A stretch of DNA of 64,000 bases from Aplectana chamaeleonis (lineage: Eukaryota; Nematoda; Chromadorea; Rhabditida; Cosmocercidae): the NCBI GenBank assembly GCA_029168955.1, contig JAPDOI010000211.1:434001-498000 (forward strand). Reading direction: 5' to 3'. Positions within the stretch are counted from its first letter, which is position 1, and each line of letters starts with the position of its first letter. The translations under genes were made by a program, and so were the position numbers. The notes under the pieces were generated by a model, which was not told the origin of the DNA, ran no database searches, and saw only the letters and a list, made by a program, of their open reading frames with translations. Shown one piece after another: positions 25,901-36,149 of the stretch.

Positions 25901-26436
25901 CGGTAGTTTGGTTAGAGTGTAACATCTAACTGAAGATTCGTCTAGAGCGGCTCTTCGGTGGGTTAATTATGAACCCAAAGTTTTCCGATTTTCGAAGGTT
26001 TGCGGTAGCTAAAGTCCGTCCGAAAGAAGCTGTCCGTCCACGCGGTTGGCGTGGGTGTTGAGCCACCGTGGCAAAGCTTTCTCTGACCTGTAAACCGGTT
26101 GGCAGGAATATTAGAAGTCAACTGTCAGCGGCTGTGCGGACGCTCGTCCGGAAAATGCCTTCGCGATGACCGCGCTATACGCACGCCGACCGCGTGGGCG
26201 GAAGTGAGACTTCAAATAACGTTATAGCTACTGTAGCATACCTCAATATTCCCAACATCGAGTAAAATATATTGGGATTTTCGATCAACTTCTCAAAGAA
26301 GCGTTCTGGGCAATTTTTTGGTGGAATCTGAAACATCAACCCGTCACGGTATGCGTACCGTAACTTACCGCGATGTTTCCGCAATCGAGTAAAAAGAAAT
26401 CCAAGGAGGTCACTTAGGTGAAGTTCCCCACTCGAG

Positions 26437-26731
26437 CTCTCGTTTGTCCTATGAATCTCGTAATTCCAGATACTATGATGCTAACTCGGATGGATTCTTC
26501 TATGAGATGGCCTCTGTGGATGGATGGAAACGTCGACAACCCAACAAACCAACCCAGCAGTCACTGTCGAATGGTGTCAGTAACAACGGATCATCGGCGC
26601 CAACAGATGCAGTGACGCCAACTCGACCCAGCTATGGCGCCACGTTGGCACGAGGACAAATTCCGCGACATCACTGTGTGCTCGATGACAGCAGTGCGTC
26701 ATCGTCTGTCAGCGAGGACACGAGCCTACAG
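26437..26731 (+). CDS. Exon 6 in window, second Tyr-rich motif copy; 5' boundary uncertain
   Basis: The donor after CTACAG at 26731 (GTTGGT) leaves phase 0. The product contains RLSYESRNSRYYDANSDG, FFYEMASVDGWKRRQP, then a Ser/Thr/Pro-rich region (SVSEDTSLQ at the end). Two starts are possible. The acceptor CACTTAG gives a start at 26418 and adds EVPHSSS, which looks natural, but is one base out of phase with exon 5. A start at 26437 after CTCGAG is in phase but has a poor acceptor. I give the in-phase start; an internal exon of length 3n+2 between 25072 and 26417 would rescue the other. Confidence 0.72.
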
Positions 26732-26809
26732 GTTGGTGTTCAGACTTCTTACTGGGGTTGGACTATATGATGCTGGAGTTGAACTATATGATCCAATCAT
26801 TTATTTTAG

Positions 26810-27037
26810 GATGTTTTCGGGCTGGATACGGCGTTTAGCGGATTGACGATGGGATGTGATAGTCCGTTCCGACCATTGAACAGCCAGACGAATTCGAGCA
26901 ACACCAGCAGCAACAACAGCTCGACGACCTCCGTCTCACGACCCGAATCGCTCATGCTCAGCGATCAGATTCTGCCTGGATTCAATGCTGACAAATTCAT
27001 ACAGGACCTCTCGTTCTCCGGCATGGATCCGGCTAAG
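26810..27037 (+). CDS. Exon 7 in window, N/S-rich
   Basis: Acceptor CATTTATTTTAG, donor GTGAGC, 228 bp, phase 0 at both ends (76 codons). The intron before it is only 78 bp. The product starts DVFGLDTAFSGLTMGCDSP, has a low-complexity NSSNTSSNNSSTTS linker, and ends LPGFNADKFIQDLSFSGMD then PAK. The compact phase-0 structure and loss of stops over 76 codons support coding. No domain recognised. Confidence 0.85.
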
Positions 27038-27304
27038 GTGAGCTAGTTTTTCAACTTCTAGGCCTGAAAAATTGAAGGAGGTCATGGCGAAGCTTTGGTT
27101 ATTGATGAGATCTGCGTCATCAGTAGATACTTTTGGGCGAAACGAGGACGCTGCTAGACAGGACAGAATCAATCATATTTATGCATAGGAGGGTGCTTAG
27201 CAAATTTGGCCACTAGATTCGAAATCAGCGTTGAAAACTGGTTCAAGTCATATACAGTTTGATACGAAAAGTTACCGCGTTAAGAAGTCCTTCGTCTGTA
27301 GTTT

Positions 27305-27375
27305 TGCTAAATAGCGCAGTAGGGTAATCGCGAGGCTGTCAAACTGAAGCTTGCGAGTTCGAATCCTCTTATTAA
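27305..27375 (+). pseudogene. tRNA-like sequence (possible SINE head or tRNA relic)
   Basis: TAGCGCAGTAGGGTAATCGC resembles an A box and GAGTTCGAATCCTC a B box, about 45 bp apart. The acceptor and T stems do not pair properly, so this is not a working tRNA. It lies in the last intron. Confidence 0.3.
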
Positions 27376-27991
27376 AATTTTTGCACTATCGTCATTTTCA
27401 TGACACTTGTTTTTGACGAACTCTGCTTTTGTTTTTCGCTCATACAAACAGTTTTAAAGAGTTTGATGCACAGTATTTGCCCTCACAATCAGTTTGATAA
27501 GAATTTGCAGCTCACCGGGTCTTCCGTTGATTGAGGAAATTTTGAAAAAAATGGAGTTTCTGCATATTGTCATAGATCTGTGGGTATAATTATTTCAAGT
27601 AGTTTTCAAGTCTGAACTTCATGAAAGGTTCAGAATTCGTTATTTATCCGAGGAATTTCTGAAATTTTGTTTGCGTATGTGCTCAAGTTTATTCATTGGA
27701 TTCAATTGAATTTTTTGATATATCGAAAATCTCATTTGTGTGAATATTCAAATTGAACAATTCCAAGTTTTATATCTTCTTTTCTATTAGAATATTTAAA
27801 AATTATGGAAACGCTGTTGAATTAAATATCGAGGAAAGGAAAATTGATTAATTTATGGAAAATCACCTTCATTACCACCGTTCAAAAAAACTATTGAAAC
27901 GAAAGCGAAAAAGGGTGAAATCCGTAAAAGTAAAAGTTTGAAAAGTGAAAAAAATCAGCGGGAATTATTCCGGAGGCTTTCCCCCCCCAAT

Positions 27992-28129
27992 GAGGTCGTT
28001 TATACCTCTGCCGAGGAGCGGCGCGGTGACATGCAGCTCTATGAAATTCATCGTGCCGTTCCGTGTGGTTGCTATACCAGGATAGCGTTTCGCTGCGCCG
28101 TCCCGTTGCAGAAGTATAAACGACATCTA
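27992..28129. mobile_element. Fold-back element, GTCGTTTATACTTCTGC family, copy 1
   Basis: Ends GAGGTCGTTTATACCTCTGC and (reverse) ATGTCGTTTATACTTCTGC. About 135 bp. Related copies at 37963-38096, 55144-55281 and a decayed one at 56340-56490. It lies just before the last exon. Confidence 0.75.
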
Positions 28130-28283
28130 TGGCAAACTGAACCGATCAATACTCGCAGTGTCATTATTGATCGGTTTCGCGCTTGTGGCCAACATTTTGC
28201 ATTAGTGCCAGCTAGTGAACAAAACTATACTTTCATAAAAATTGCAAAATTTTTCCATGCATTTTATCTCTACAACATTTTAG

Positions 28284-28472
28284 GTGCTTGGCTCTGTGTC
28301 ACGCACGCCAGCTGATCCGTGGGCGTCACGATGTGGTGGTTGGGCGTTGCCGCCGCTGGATAAGCCGTCGACGATGACGACGCAGACGACGTCGTTGATC
28401 GAAGACGACGACAACTCGTTCATGCTTCTCAAGGATCTTGAGAAGATCTGGGCGACGCCAATGAATGCGTGA
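28284..28472 (+). CDS. Terminal exon with stop codon
   Basis: Acceptor TACAACATTTTAG; 62 codons and TGA. The product starts VLGSVSRTPADPWASRCGGW and ends with an acidic and hydrophobic tail, SLIEDDDNSFMLLKDLEKIW then ATPMNA. A short, ordered-looking C-terminus after low-complexity sequence may be a binding peptide (inference). Phase 0 agrees with exon 7. The stop is followed by T-rich and CT-rich sequence with no further coding signal. Confidence 0.85.
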   Translation: MLGSVSRTPADPWASRCGGWALPPLDKPSTMTTQTTSLIEDDDNSFMLLKDLEKIWATPMNA

Positions 28473-31180
28473 GCTGAGCCAGACAGAGAGAGAGAAAAAC
28501 GTCAAATCTTCGCTTTGTTAAAGTTAGAAAAGGACTTTTGTTTCTTCTTACCCCCTGTTTCTTCCCACCCTAATCATACAGACTCACTGAAGCTTGCTCC
28601 TTGTATTAGCGGCGTACCGTTGTACTCTCGTGCTTTCGATGATAGCGCGTAAGTGTATGTGCGTAAATGTACATAGTTATATCTAGGAGGCAAGTATTAT
28701 ATATACATATATTATGCTATATTAGATGGAAGTTGGTGATGTTTTTTCTTCTCACATTTGCTTTTCGTCATTGTTATTATCTTCACTGATTCCACCTAAA
28801 CCCAAAAATTCCATTAATTCTTCGTTTTCCTCCCTATTGTTTCTACTCTTTTCCCCCTTCTTCACATCCTCTTCCCAGTGTCCCCCCTCAGGGCGTGACG
28901 TGTGTTGGTTCGGCCGTAGATCGGTTCGGACGTCCGCCCCATGTATAAGCAACCAGCTGAAGATATGTAATTCTAGGATATTTACGACATTCTCCCACTT
29001 CACACCGACTGCACTTCCGTTATGCGTTCTTTCGTTATTGCTGGATCGTGTTTTTCTGAGAAGTTCCCCGAGTGTGTTGCTGTTTTCTGTTCTTCTTCGT
29101 CTTTTTTTCATCTTCATCATCGTGTTGGAATTACATATCTGCCTGTGTGTTTATTTTCTTCTTTTTTCCTTTTTTTTTCTGCGTAGGAACTACTGGTGTA
29201 CGTGGCGTGTCACATGCTCTCCTTGGTCTTCTTTTCTGGCTGGAACGTGTGCGCAAAAGGTGGCCTGGGTAGAGATCGATAGTTGTGCGGGCTGGACTGT
29301 CCACTTTCGAAGAAAATTGATGATTTTTTGCTCCTTGGACCATTCCGGCCAATGCAAACGGTCGGGGTTTCTTCGCTGATTTCAACTTTCTGACTTGGTG
29401 TAGCTTGAGATTTGTCAGACAAGTTACTGACAACTTCAGGGCAAGTTGCTTGGTAGTTGCATGTATCGTTTTGCATTTTTTTGCGAATAACTGGTTCTCC
29501 ACGTCGTTTCATGTTACACGCAAGCATAACTTGCTTGTAGGTCAAAATGATGGTAGGGAAAACTTATCGTATATATAGGCTGTCGGTTCTGTGAAAGCTT
29601 CAAGCAGCCTGTTTTGAATGTCGCAAATTCTTGTTCTGAAGGTCCGCTGTGATTAGCCTGTCGTTGATGCTGCAAGTAACCTGTTCGGATATCTTGTGCT
29701 GAAAGTTGCAAGCGACATGTCCATAAGACCATAAGTAACTTGTTAATAAGGCTAAAAGTAGCATGTTTAGGGCCTGGCGCATGCTTCTCGCGACCAGCTA
29801 CGCGACATAGCGCTTATCATCGATATCGATCAAAAATCGATATGGGTGGGGAGCGCTGTCGATGTCGCGCTTCTCAGATTGTTATGCACTAGGCCCAGGA
29901 GGCTGCATGCGTTTTGTTTTGAAAGGTGGGCTCAATGTGTTCTAAAGGCTGCTGGTAACTTGTTAAGGGGTTTTTTTTGGGCTAAGGCTGAACATTCATT
30001 TTTTGTGTAGGCGTTCGAAATAGCTTTTGGTTGGATGGACTTACCGCGTCATTCCCACCCCCTTTACTGCACTTGTGCCAGCTGTTAGCGACTTCTGAGT
30101 GTGTGGCGCGTGTTCAGGAGACTTAGCCTTGCATCACTTTGCCACATTCGTCTATACATACATATATAGTTTCTAGGTTATATCGTCGTTTTTCCCCTTC
30201 TTTCCCGAATTCTTCCTTTTTCGTGTTTTCCCCCTGATTTTTTCCCAGCTGTCATCTCAGCTTTATGTGCGTTGTAGTAGAAAGTATTCCTTGCTGTCTT
30301 CCCGACAACGTTAGTGAATTAGTTGATATAGCTAGGACCTGTTTAGTAGTAGAGAAATACACCGCATTGGGATTACTGTGGGTTACGGTGTGTAGTTACG
30401 GTAATTTTACCAGAAATTGAGGAATTTGATTTTTGTTGTTGTAGATCACACCGTAGCCTGCCGAAATGAGGCAGATTTCTCTTCGTGTAGGAAGCATTTG
30501 AAGGCGTGGTACCTCTGTGCTCTATCGTCGTGAATGAGAAGTTGATTGATGTCGTCGAACGCACATTTCGTGGTGTAGTTTTGCGTTATTTCGATTGCGT
30601 CGTATGTAGTTTTCCATGAAGAAATCCTCGATTACTTAGGACGGGTTGTTGTTGTCAATTGTCTGTCTGTAATTGTCCGCCGCGTGTATTTCGAGGTTTT
30701 TCCCCAGTTCCGGTCCCCTCTTCGATTTTTCCTAATAATTCAGATCAGAGTTAGTAGTGATGTTAAGCATATTACGACCATTTAGTGTCGCGAATACATA
30801 TTGTACCATATGTGTGTGTGTGTTGGTTGAACCGATTTGTTAGAAATGTTACATATACATATACATAGTAGAGGTAATAATTGAGAGTAGCCGGCCAATC
30901 AGCCTAGCTTCACTTTGAGCCATCAGATTTCACTTCTGTTCCGTTGACTGACGACCACGACGATGGTTTTGGTTCGGTTTTGCCGCGTCGCTGTGCCGCC
31001 GATGCAAGAATCCCACGTTTCCTGATGTTGGTATACACATCCTCCCTTTCCACAATCACATACTCATCTGACTGTTGTAGTAGTGTATCGGCTGAGGGAA
31101 GGATATCATAAAGATTGAATCTTATATGGTGTGCATTGAAATCTTCACGAAAAGACGGCTATGTACAAGAAGCAGAGGGG
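28473..31180. other. Downstream region of the gene, possible 3' UTR then intergenic
   Basis: T-rich and CT-rich sequence without supported coding. No clear AATAAA was seen; AATAAT occurs near 30733 and 30868. Between 29380 and 29950 words like AAGTAACTTG, AAGTTGC and ACATGT recur loosely. One fold-back lies at 29769-29893. Confidence 0.4.
29769..29893. mobile_element. Short fold-back element
   Basis: Left TAGGGCCTGGCGCATGCTTC pairs with (reverse) TGGGCCTAGTGCATAACAAT; the inner arms GCGACATAGCGC and ATCGATATCGAT also pair. About 125 bp, non-coding. Confidence 0.55.
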
Positions 31181-31182
31181 TG

Positions 31183-31465
31183 GCGGCCAAGGGTTGTAAG
31201 CGAATCGCACACTGATGGTGGAGTTCGGACGAGTATCACGTTCTAACGGCTCGCGGCAAGATTCCGTTCTGTTTACTCCATCGCTAGAGCGCGCTAGCGT
31301 GAACCGTGCCCGAATTTTCGGGAGCTTATAGTATACGCGCTTCAGCGATGGGGTAAACAGAATGGATTTTCGCCGCGCATTGCGTCAGAACGTAAAACTC
31401 GTCCGAGCTCTTACTTTACTGCGCAATACGCCTACTGCCCGCGGCCGTACGCAACGTTTCCCCTG
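31183..31465. mobile_element. Fold-back element
   Basis: GTTCGGACGAGTATCACGTT pairs with (reverse) GCTCGGACGAGTTTTACGTT, and inner arms ATTCCGTTCTGTTTACTCCA and TCCATTCTGTTTACCCCATC (reverse) pair too. Outer arms around GCGGCC pair loosely. Confidence 0.65.
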
Positions 31466-31718
31466 GAGGACTGTTACCCTGCATTTAAGCGAAAGGTAGT
31501 TCGAGCAGAAGTTCGGGGTCTGCGTCAGACCGTGGTGGAACTCCGGTTGGAGAAAACTGCTTGGATACTACCGTCAGCAGAACTGCCCATTGCAGAAGGG
31601 GACCACATTAGCGCTCTGGAGATTCCTCCGTAAGATGCTTTTCAAGACGAAACCAGTAGAAGAAAACCACGAAACCGGAGAGCAGCAAAAAGTAGCGATG
31701 CAGTAAGATGTTCATCTC

Positions 31719-32043
31719 TTGAAGGCAGGGTTGAAACGGTCGTCGAGCTTTCACCGAAAATTGAGGGGAGCCCGTTGCAACAATAATGTCGGAAAAACCG
31801 CTGAAAATGAGCCATATATGGCCCCGAAAATCGAATGTTTTTTGCCCGCCACGACCCCTTCATGGTTATTCAACGAGGAGATGGGCGGGGCGCGCTCCGG
31901 AACGTTCTATCTTCGAGGCCATATATAGCTATTGATGGTTAGTTTTCGGCCGTTGTTTCCACATTATTGTTGCAATGGATCCCGTTACCTCCGATTTTCG
32001 GTGAAAACTCGACTACCATTTTTTCGTTGACACTGCTTTTAAG
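31719..32043. mobile_element. TTAA/AGGCAG-ended element 1
   Basis: Left TTGAAGGCAGGGTTGAAACG, right (reverse) CTTAAAAGCAGTGTCAACGA. An inner inverted pair GTTGCAACAATAATGT and ACATTATTGTTGCAA brackets a ATATATGGCC segment present in both orientations. About 325 bp. Confidence 0.6.
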
Positions 32044-32128
32044 AGAAAAAAAAATGGATCGGCTGATAGTACTTGGCGATTTCCTGCTTTTCAGCCTTGC
32101 AGTGAGATGTACACGATTACGCTTCGTT

Positions 32129-32572
32129 TAAATGCAGTATCCACGATAAATATCGTCCTCGGTTTTTGGCCGGAAATCGAAAGCTCAGAGTCTCATTGGA
32201 GCATTGGGGTCGAAAGAACGATCGAAAACGAGCCCGAAAGAGCTCCATACGGCTCCGAAGACCGCTCGCGCTAGCCCTTCATCTCGCGGTCGAGTTTTCT
32301 GAGGAACGGTTTGGTCCGTTTCTATATTAGCATTGGAGCGCGAGCGCGGCTGATTTTAGCATTGGGGCGCATTTGAGCAGGCTGTCTACTTCAGGCCCAT
32401 GCCCGCGCAACTCATCCACCGTTGAAATGTGGCTTTTAAGACGAAGAGCTAATTTTGGATGTCTCACAGCGTTTTTCATGATTTTTCGTCACTGTTAAAA
32501 CAGTCAGACTCTAAACCATCGTTTTCTGGTGGAAACTCGAGAACAATTTCTATCGTGGGCACTGCCTTTAAA
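32129..32572 (-). mobile_element. TTAA/AGGCAG-ended element 2
   Basis: Left TTAAATGCAGTATCCACGAT, right TATCGTGGGCACTGCCTTTA. The interior is the reverse complement of 52013-52459 over its whole length (shared: GAGCCCGAAAGAGCTCCATA, CTAGCCCTTC, AATGTGGCTTT). Confidence 0.85.
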
Positions 32573-32699
32573 CTACGGCGGAGCGGCATGGCACTATGTG
32601 TTTCCACAATATTGATCACGCGTCGCAGCACGATCGATTCTTCTCCTCAGAACTTTTGAAACAAGGTGTTAACACGCAATCCGCTAGTAACGGATTGTC

Positions 32700-32925
32700 C
32701 CCGTACCGAATGCGAAGCAAGCAGAAGCTAACGCCAAGCAAGCAGAACCTTACGTTAGGAAGGGGAACGAGTGGAGCCATGCACCGAAGCGAGCGGAAGC
32801 AAACGCGAAGCAAGTTGAAACTAACACTGAGCGAGCGGAAGTTAACGGGAAGCAAGCAGAAGCTAACGCTAAACAAGCGGAGGTTAATACCAAGCAAGCG
32901 GAACCATACGATAGGCGGAAGGGGT
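32700..32925. repeat. 21-bp minisatellite
   Basis: About ten units of AAGCAAGCAGAAGCTAACGC(C). The 21-bp period keeps a frame open with a 7-residue repeat (SKQKLTL), so the frame here is repeat-driven and not evidence for a gene. Confidence 0.75.
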
Positions 32926-33304
32926 TGAATGAGAACCATGCGGAATCATGAGCGAAGAGAGCGGAATCTCTTCTTATGCAGATGTAGCGAGGGAAACCTC
33001 ATGGTACGTCCACAGAAAAGAGGATAGTTGAAATACCTTGTGCTAGCAGCGCATAAAAAATGCGATGATTAGTATTTCGACTACCAATGCTTTTCGAATT
33101 CGAATAGCACGGAACCGCTACCTTATACTGTCTATGAGTCAAATTCTACCTTCATCATAACCGCAGATACATGAAGATAAATGAAGTTCGCCTTTTACCC
33201 ACTCTATGAATCATGTAACAACATCGATTTCCCATATGTTTATCTCAGAAAACTCGCAATAACAACTGCCTTACTGGGGAGGGGGGAATTAATTAAGGAG
33301 ATAT

Positions 33305-33796
33305 CTTGAAGACAGTGTTTGCGATAAGAGTCGTTTTTCTGCTTTTCCGCCTATCTTGAAGACGGTCCCATGCTGATTCCAATGATGTTTTTGGAATAGC
33401 ACAAGACCTTCTAGGAACAAAGTTATGGTCCCTCAAAAATTTAGCTAGGGAAAATGGTAAACGAGTTGTCCGAGGCTTGTAACTTCGGTCCTTCGCAGCC
33501 GATGTATGCGAGCTGACCTGAGTGAAGAGAGAGGTTGAGAATGAAGGGAAGAACGGGGCTATTGATCGGAAACCATCGCTCATCTCTCAATCTCGAGCAT
33601 TCATTTGTTCACGAGGGTGGGCGTGGAAAGTGCATCTGGGTGTGACGGGCTAACGGGTGTCAACTTTGGGGCCGTAGGGGACCGTTCCCAGCTCATTTTT
33701 CTTAGTTTTTTCAACGTTAGGGTTGCGCTAGGCCCTGCAGCTGCCGATCTCCACCAAAAAATCAGACACGGTTTTTATCGTGGACACTGCCTTTAA
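33305..33796 (-). mobile_element. TTAA/AGGCAG-ended element 3
   Basis: Left TTGAAGACAGTGTTTGCGAT, right TATCGTGGACACTGCCTTTA. Reverse complement of 51156-51647 throughout (shared: TTGATCGGAAACCATCGCTC, GGGTGTGACGGGCT, CTGCAGCTGCCGATCTCCAC). Confidence 0.88.
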
Positions 33797-33844
33797 GGTA
33801 GCTGAGTCGAACGCAGAACTCAGATATCAGACAGGACTCGAGGC

Positions 33845-34120
33845 TTTAACGAAATTTGAATTAGGGAGTTTCGCGTTGCTACAACGTACGGAAAAACTAT
33901 TCACGGACCAGAGTAATCAATTGCATTCTTTTAGCCGGTTAAAAACGTTCTTTGAAGACAAATTTTTAGGTGTGATACAATCGATTGTATCACACCTAAA
34001 AATGGGTATTCAAAGACCGTTTTTAACCGGTTGAAAGATTGAAATTGATTACTTAGATCCGTGAACAGGTTTTACGCACGTTGTAGCAACGCGAAACCCC
34101 GTTATTCAAATTTCGTTAAA
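33845..34120. repeat. 276-bp inverted repeat with no spacer
   Basis: Two arms of 138 bp meet at the centre between 33982 and 33983 (TACAATCGATTGTA). By eye arm identity is roughly 90 percent and the length is the same, with no offset. Outer ends are TTTAACGAAATTTGAAT and its inverse. It starts about 50 bp right of the 33305-33796 element. Confidence 0.85.
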
Positions 34121-34565
34121 TACTCGTAAATATTTCACGGCTATCGATTTTTTCATGGACCCCTTCCTAAGTAGCGCTGTTCGGCTTTAAGCTGCGTCCA
34201 TGAAATTTCGAGTGCGTTTTTATCTAAACGAAAAAATCTAAACTTTCAATGACTTGATGTGGTTTTCATGCCCGACACCGCACCTATTCGCCCTCAGGGC
34301 ACTAATGAATGTTTAGCCATTGAACAAACATTTAGTGTCATTGTCGCAGTAGAGTTGTTCTTCTCTGCTTCCGTGGAAAACATTCATTCATTGCATTATT
34401 AGGTCTTGATGTAGTCTTGATCTAAGAAATTCGTTCACTATAAAAATTCACGAAGTGAGGACCTCCCCCCCCCTGTCGTAGCCATCACTTTTTCCCAGGG
34501 GGCGGACTAAGCAAATCGCTTGATTCGATTGAGGGGTCGGACCAATGTTGGGTTGTATCACACCT

Positions 34566-34650
34566 CGCGCCGTAGCCTGACTCGAGCCTGCATTGCACGT
34601 TTCCGAGCGAGAGTGTTACCATCACACCACCGACACCACGGTCCGCAGTC
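34566..34650 (-). pseudogene. tRNA-like sequence, reverse strand
   Basis: On the - strand: GGTGTGATGGTAACACTC (A box-like, with a paired GTGT/ACAC D stem) and, about 35 bp on, GGCTCGAGTCAGGC (B box-like). Anticodon and T stems do not pair. Probably a tRNA relic or tRNA-derived SINE. Confidence 0.3.
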
Positions 34651-34740
34651 CTCAGCTATTCACACATAAACTGTGTAGGCACAGCAACAATCTGTCGATA
34701 ATGGGTATGATCTGGTAAGCACAAATCGGCATTAAATCCA

Positions 34741-35228
34741 TTCAAAGGCACAGTCCAAGCTCGTCGGCAAAATTTGATGTTATGGTCCAGCCGGTGCGTG
34801 TAGCAACCCTGCAAAACGCTGAGTCTCAACTCCTCCGAATAGGCGAACAAAATCGAGCTACCATTCCTTCCGCCTCCCCCCCCCCCGAGAATCAGAATTC
34901 GCTCCACCCACTTCAGGGGTTTCGGTCTCAATAGGGACAAGACGCGCCATGGATTTGATCAAAATATAGGTTCTTCCATTTGTTATCGGTCTATTTTTAC
35001 AGTGTGGTCTGCTCCAGTGCGATGGCTGCGAGCGACGAGGGAAATCAGGACCGAGACAACTCGTCCACGAAATTCTCACCGTTCAAAATTTACAATCTTT
35101 GAGGGGCCATAACTCCGTTCGTAGTGGGTTCTGAGCGAATCCAGAAACAATAATGTGATCAGCGCGGAATTCTCTCTAAACTGAGCAGAAAAACTGAATA
35201 ACAGTTCTGAGCTCGGATTGTGCCTTTA
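34741..35228. mobile_element. TTAA-site element with AGGCACA ends
   Basis: Left TTCAAAGGCACAGTCCAAGC, right (reverse) TTAAAGGCACAATCCGAGCT. Its right TTAA is shared with the next element (TGTGCCTTTAAAGGCAGGG at 35219-35237). Confidence 0.65.
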
Positions 35229-35374
35229 AAGGCAGGGTTCGCGATGACCTTCGTTCCCGAGTGTTGCACTCAAAACAATACGTTGGCGTCCAAGTCTTAT
35301 CGAAATTACGGAGAAACGGTGAGAAACGCATCAAAACGTCGTAATTCAGTGACACTATTCTTTAACATGGACCA

Positions 35375-35460
35375 GCCGTCCAGCGGGCTCCGCCCGCCTG
35401 ACGGCTGGCTGGGGGCTTCGCCCCCAGACGCCAGAATTTCCGCCCCGGGCGGAAATTATC
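35375..35460. repeat. Three consecutive GC-rich hairpins
   Basis: GCGGGCTCCGCCCGC, CTGGGGGCTTCGCCCCCAG and AATTTCCGCCCCGGGCGGAA follow each other within about 75 bp; the first is inside the larger pair CCAGCCGTC/GACGGCTGG. They look like bacterial intergenic hairpins but sit among worm repeats. Confidence 0.7.
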
Positions 35461-35724
35461 AAGTTGTCTCTGCATACATAGAAACGGCTCAGGAATAATT
35501 TTGCCCCAATATTTTTTGTTGTAGACATAAAGGTTGCCTGCCGCACATGTTGACACATGGAAAGGCGGACAGCGGCAAATTATAGCGAGAAAAGCAATAA
35601 ATCTGGTTCAGTTGTGCAAGCACACAAAATCAATCCGAAGTGCGGCAAATCCTGTAAATTACCGTTCTCGGGCTCGTTTCGAAGACATTCTTCTTTCTGT
35701 GGCGTCCTGCGCATTGCTACGTTG

Positions 35725-36080
35725 TACCGCACACTTTCTACGGCGTCCAGAGCACTCCTCCTGAGGTCGCGCACACTTTCTACAGGCGCGATCCTACATG
35801 GGTCCCGCACACTTTATATGGCGTTCGGCGCCCTCTTACATGGGTCCCGCACACTTTCTATGGTGTCCGGCGCACTCTAGCATGGGTCCCGCACACTTTC
35901 CATGGCGTCCGGCGCACTCCTGAATGGATTCCGTACACTTTCTATGGCGTCCGGCGCACTCTCACATGGGTCCCGCACAATTTCTATGGCGTACGGTGCA
36001 CTCTTGCATGGGTCCCGTACAACTTCTTCGGCGTTGGGCGCACTGCCGCTGGTGTCTCGCTCACTTTCTTCGACGTCCCG
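35725..36080. repeat. 42-bp minisatellite
   Basis: About eight units around CCGCACACTTTCTATGGCGT then CCGGCGCACTCTCACATGGG. Spacing of the CGCACAC core is 42 bp (once 36). The period is divisible by three, so both strands stay open with a 14-residue repeat (SAPDAIESVRDPCE on the - strand). Coding is possible but not supported by splice or start context. Confidence 0.75.
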
Positions 36081-36149
36081 TTCGGTTCTTTTGGGCGTAA
36101 ACCTTGCAAAACACAAAAGTCTGCATTTCCAGACTGCACACCGTAAACT

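Larger units (their letters stand above)
285..28472 (+). other. Multi-exon nematode gene, 5' end outside window; repeated YYD-SDG-GWRRR motif protein
   Basis: Eight exons on the + strand join into an open frame of about 500 residues; the first begins at a splice acceptor, so the gene starts upstream. Introns are about 6.1, 8.7, 5.6, 3.6, 1.4, 0.08 and 1.2 kb. Phases agree at six of seven junctions, and chance alone would not give that. The protein is low in complexity: an A/T/S-rich start, a segment ending LAWFLADDLLDKKN, a Gly-rich then basic stretch (KKRRRAMRRAKK), two Tyr-rich motifs (YYDVASDGYYYE...GWRRR and YYDANSDGFFYE...GWKRR), an N/S-rich linker and the tail DNSFMLLKDLEKIW. The motif is loosely like OCRE or WW-type aromatic repeats, but I do not recognise the family. 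The composition would suit an RNA-associated or scaffold protein; that is inference. Weak point: the exon 5 to exon 6 join. Confidence 0.85.

Noticed and set aside
35375..35460. Bacterial contamination, suggested by GGGGGCTTCGCCCCC-type hairpins
   Set aside because: Both sides are worm-type repeats continuous with the rest of the window, and there are no bacterial genes.
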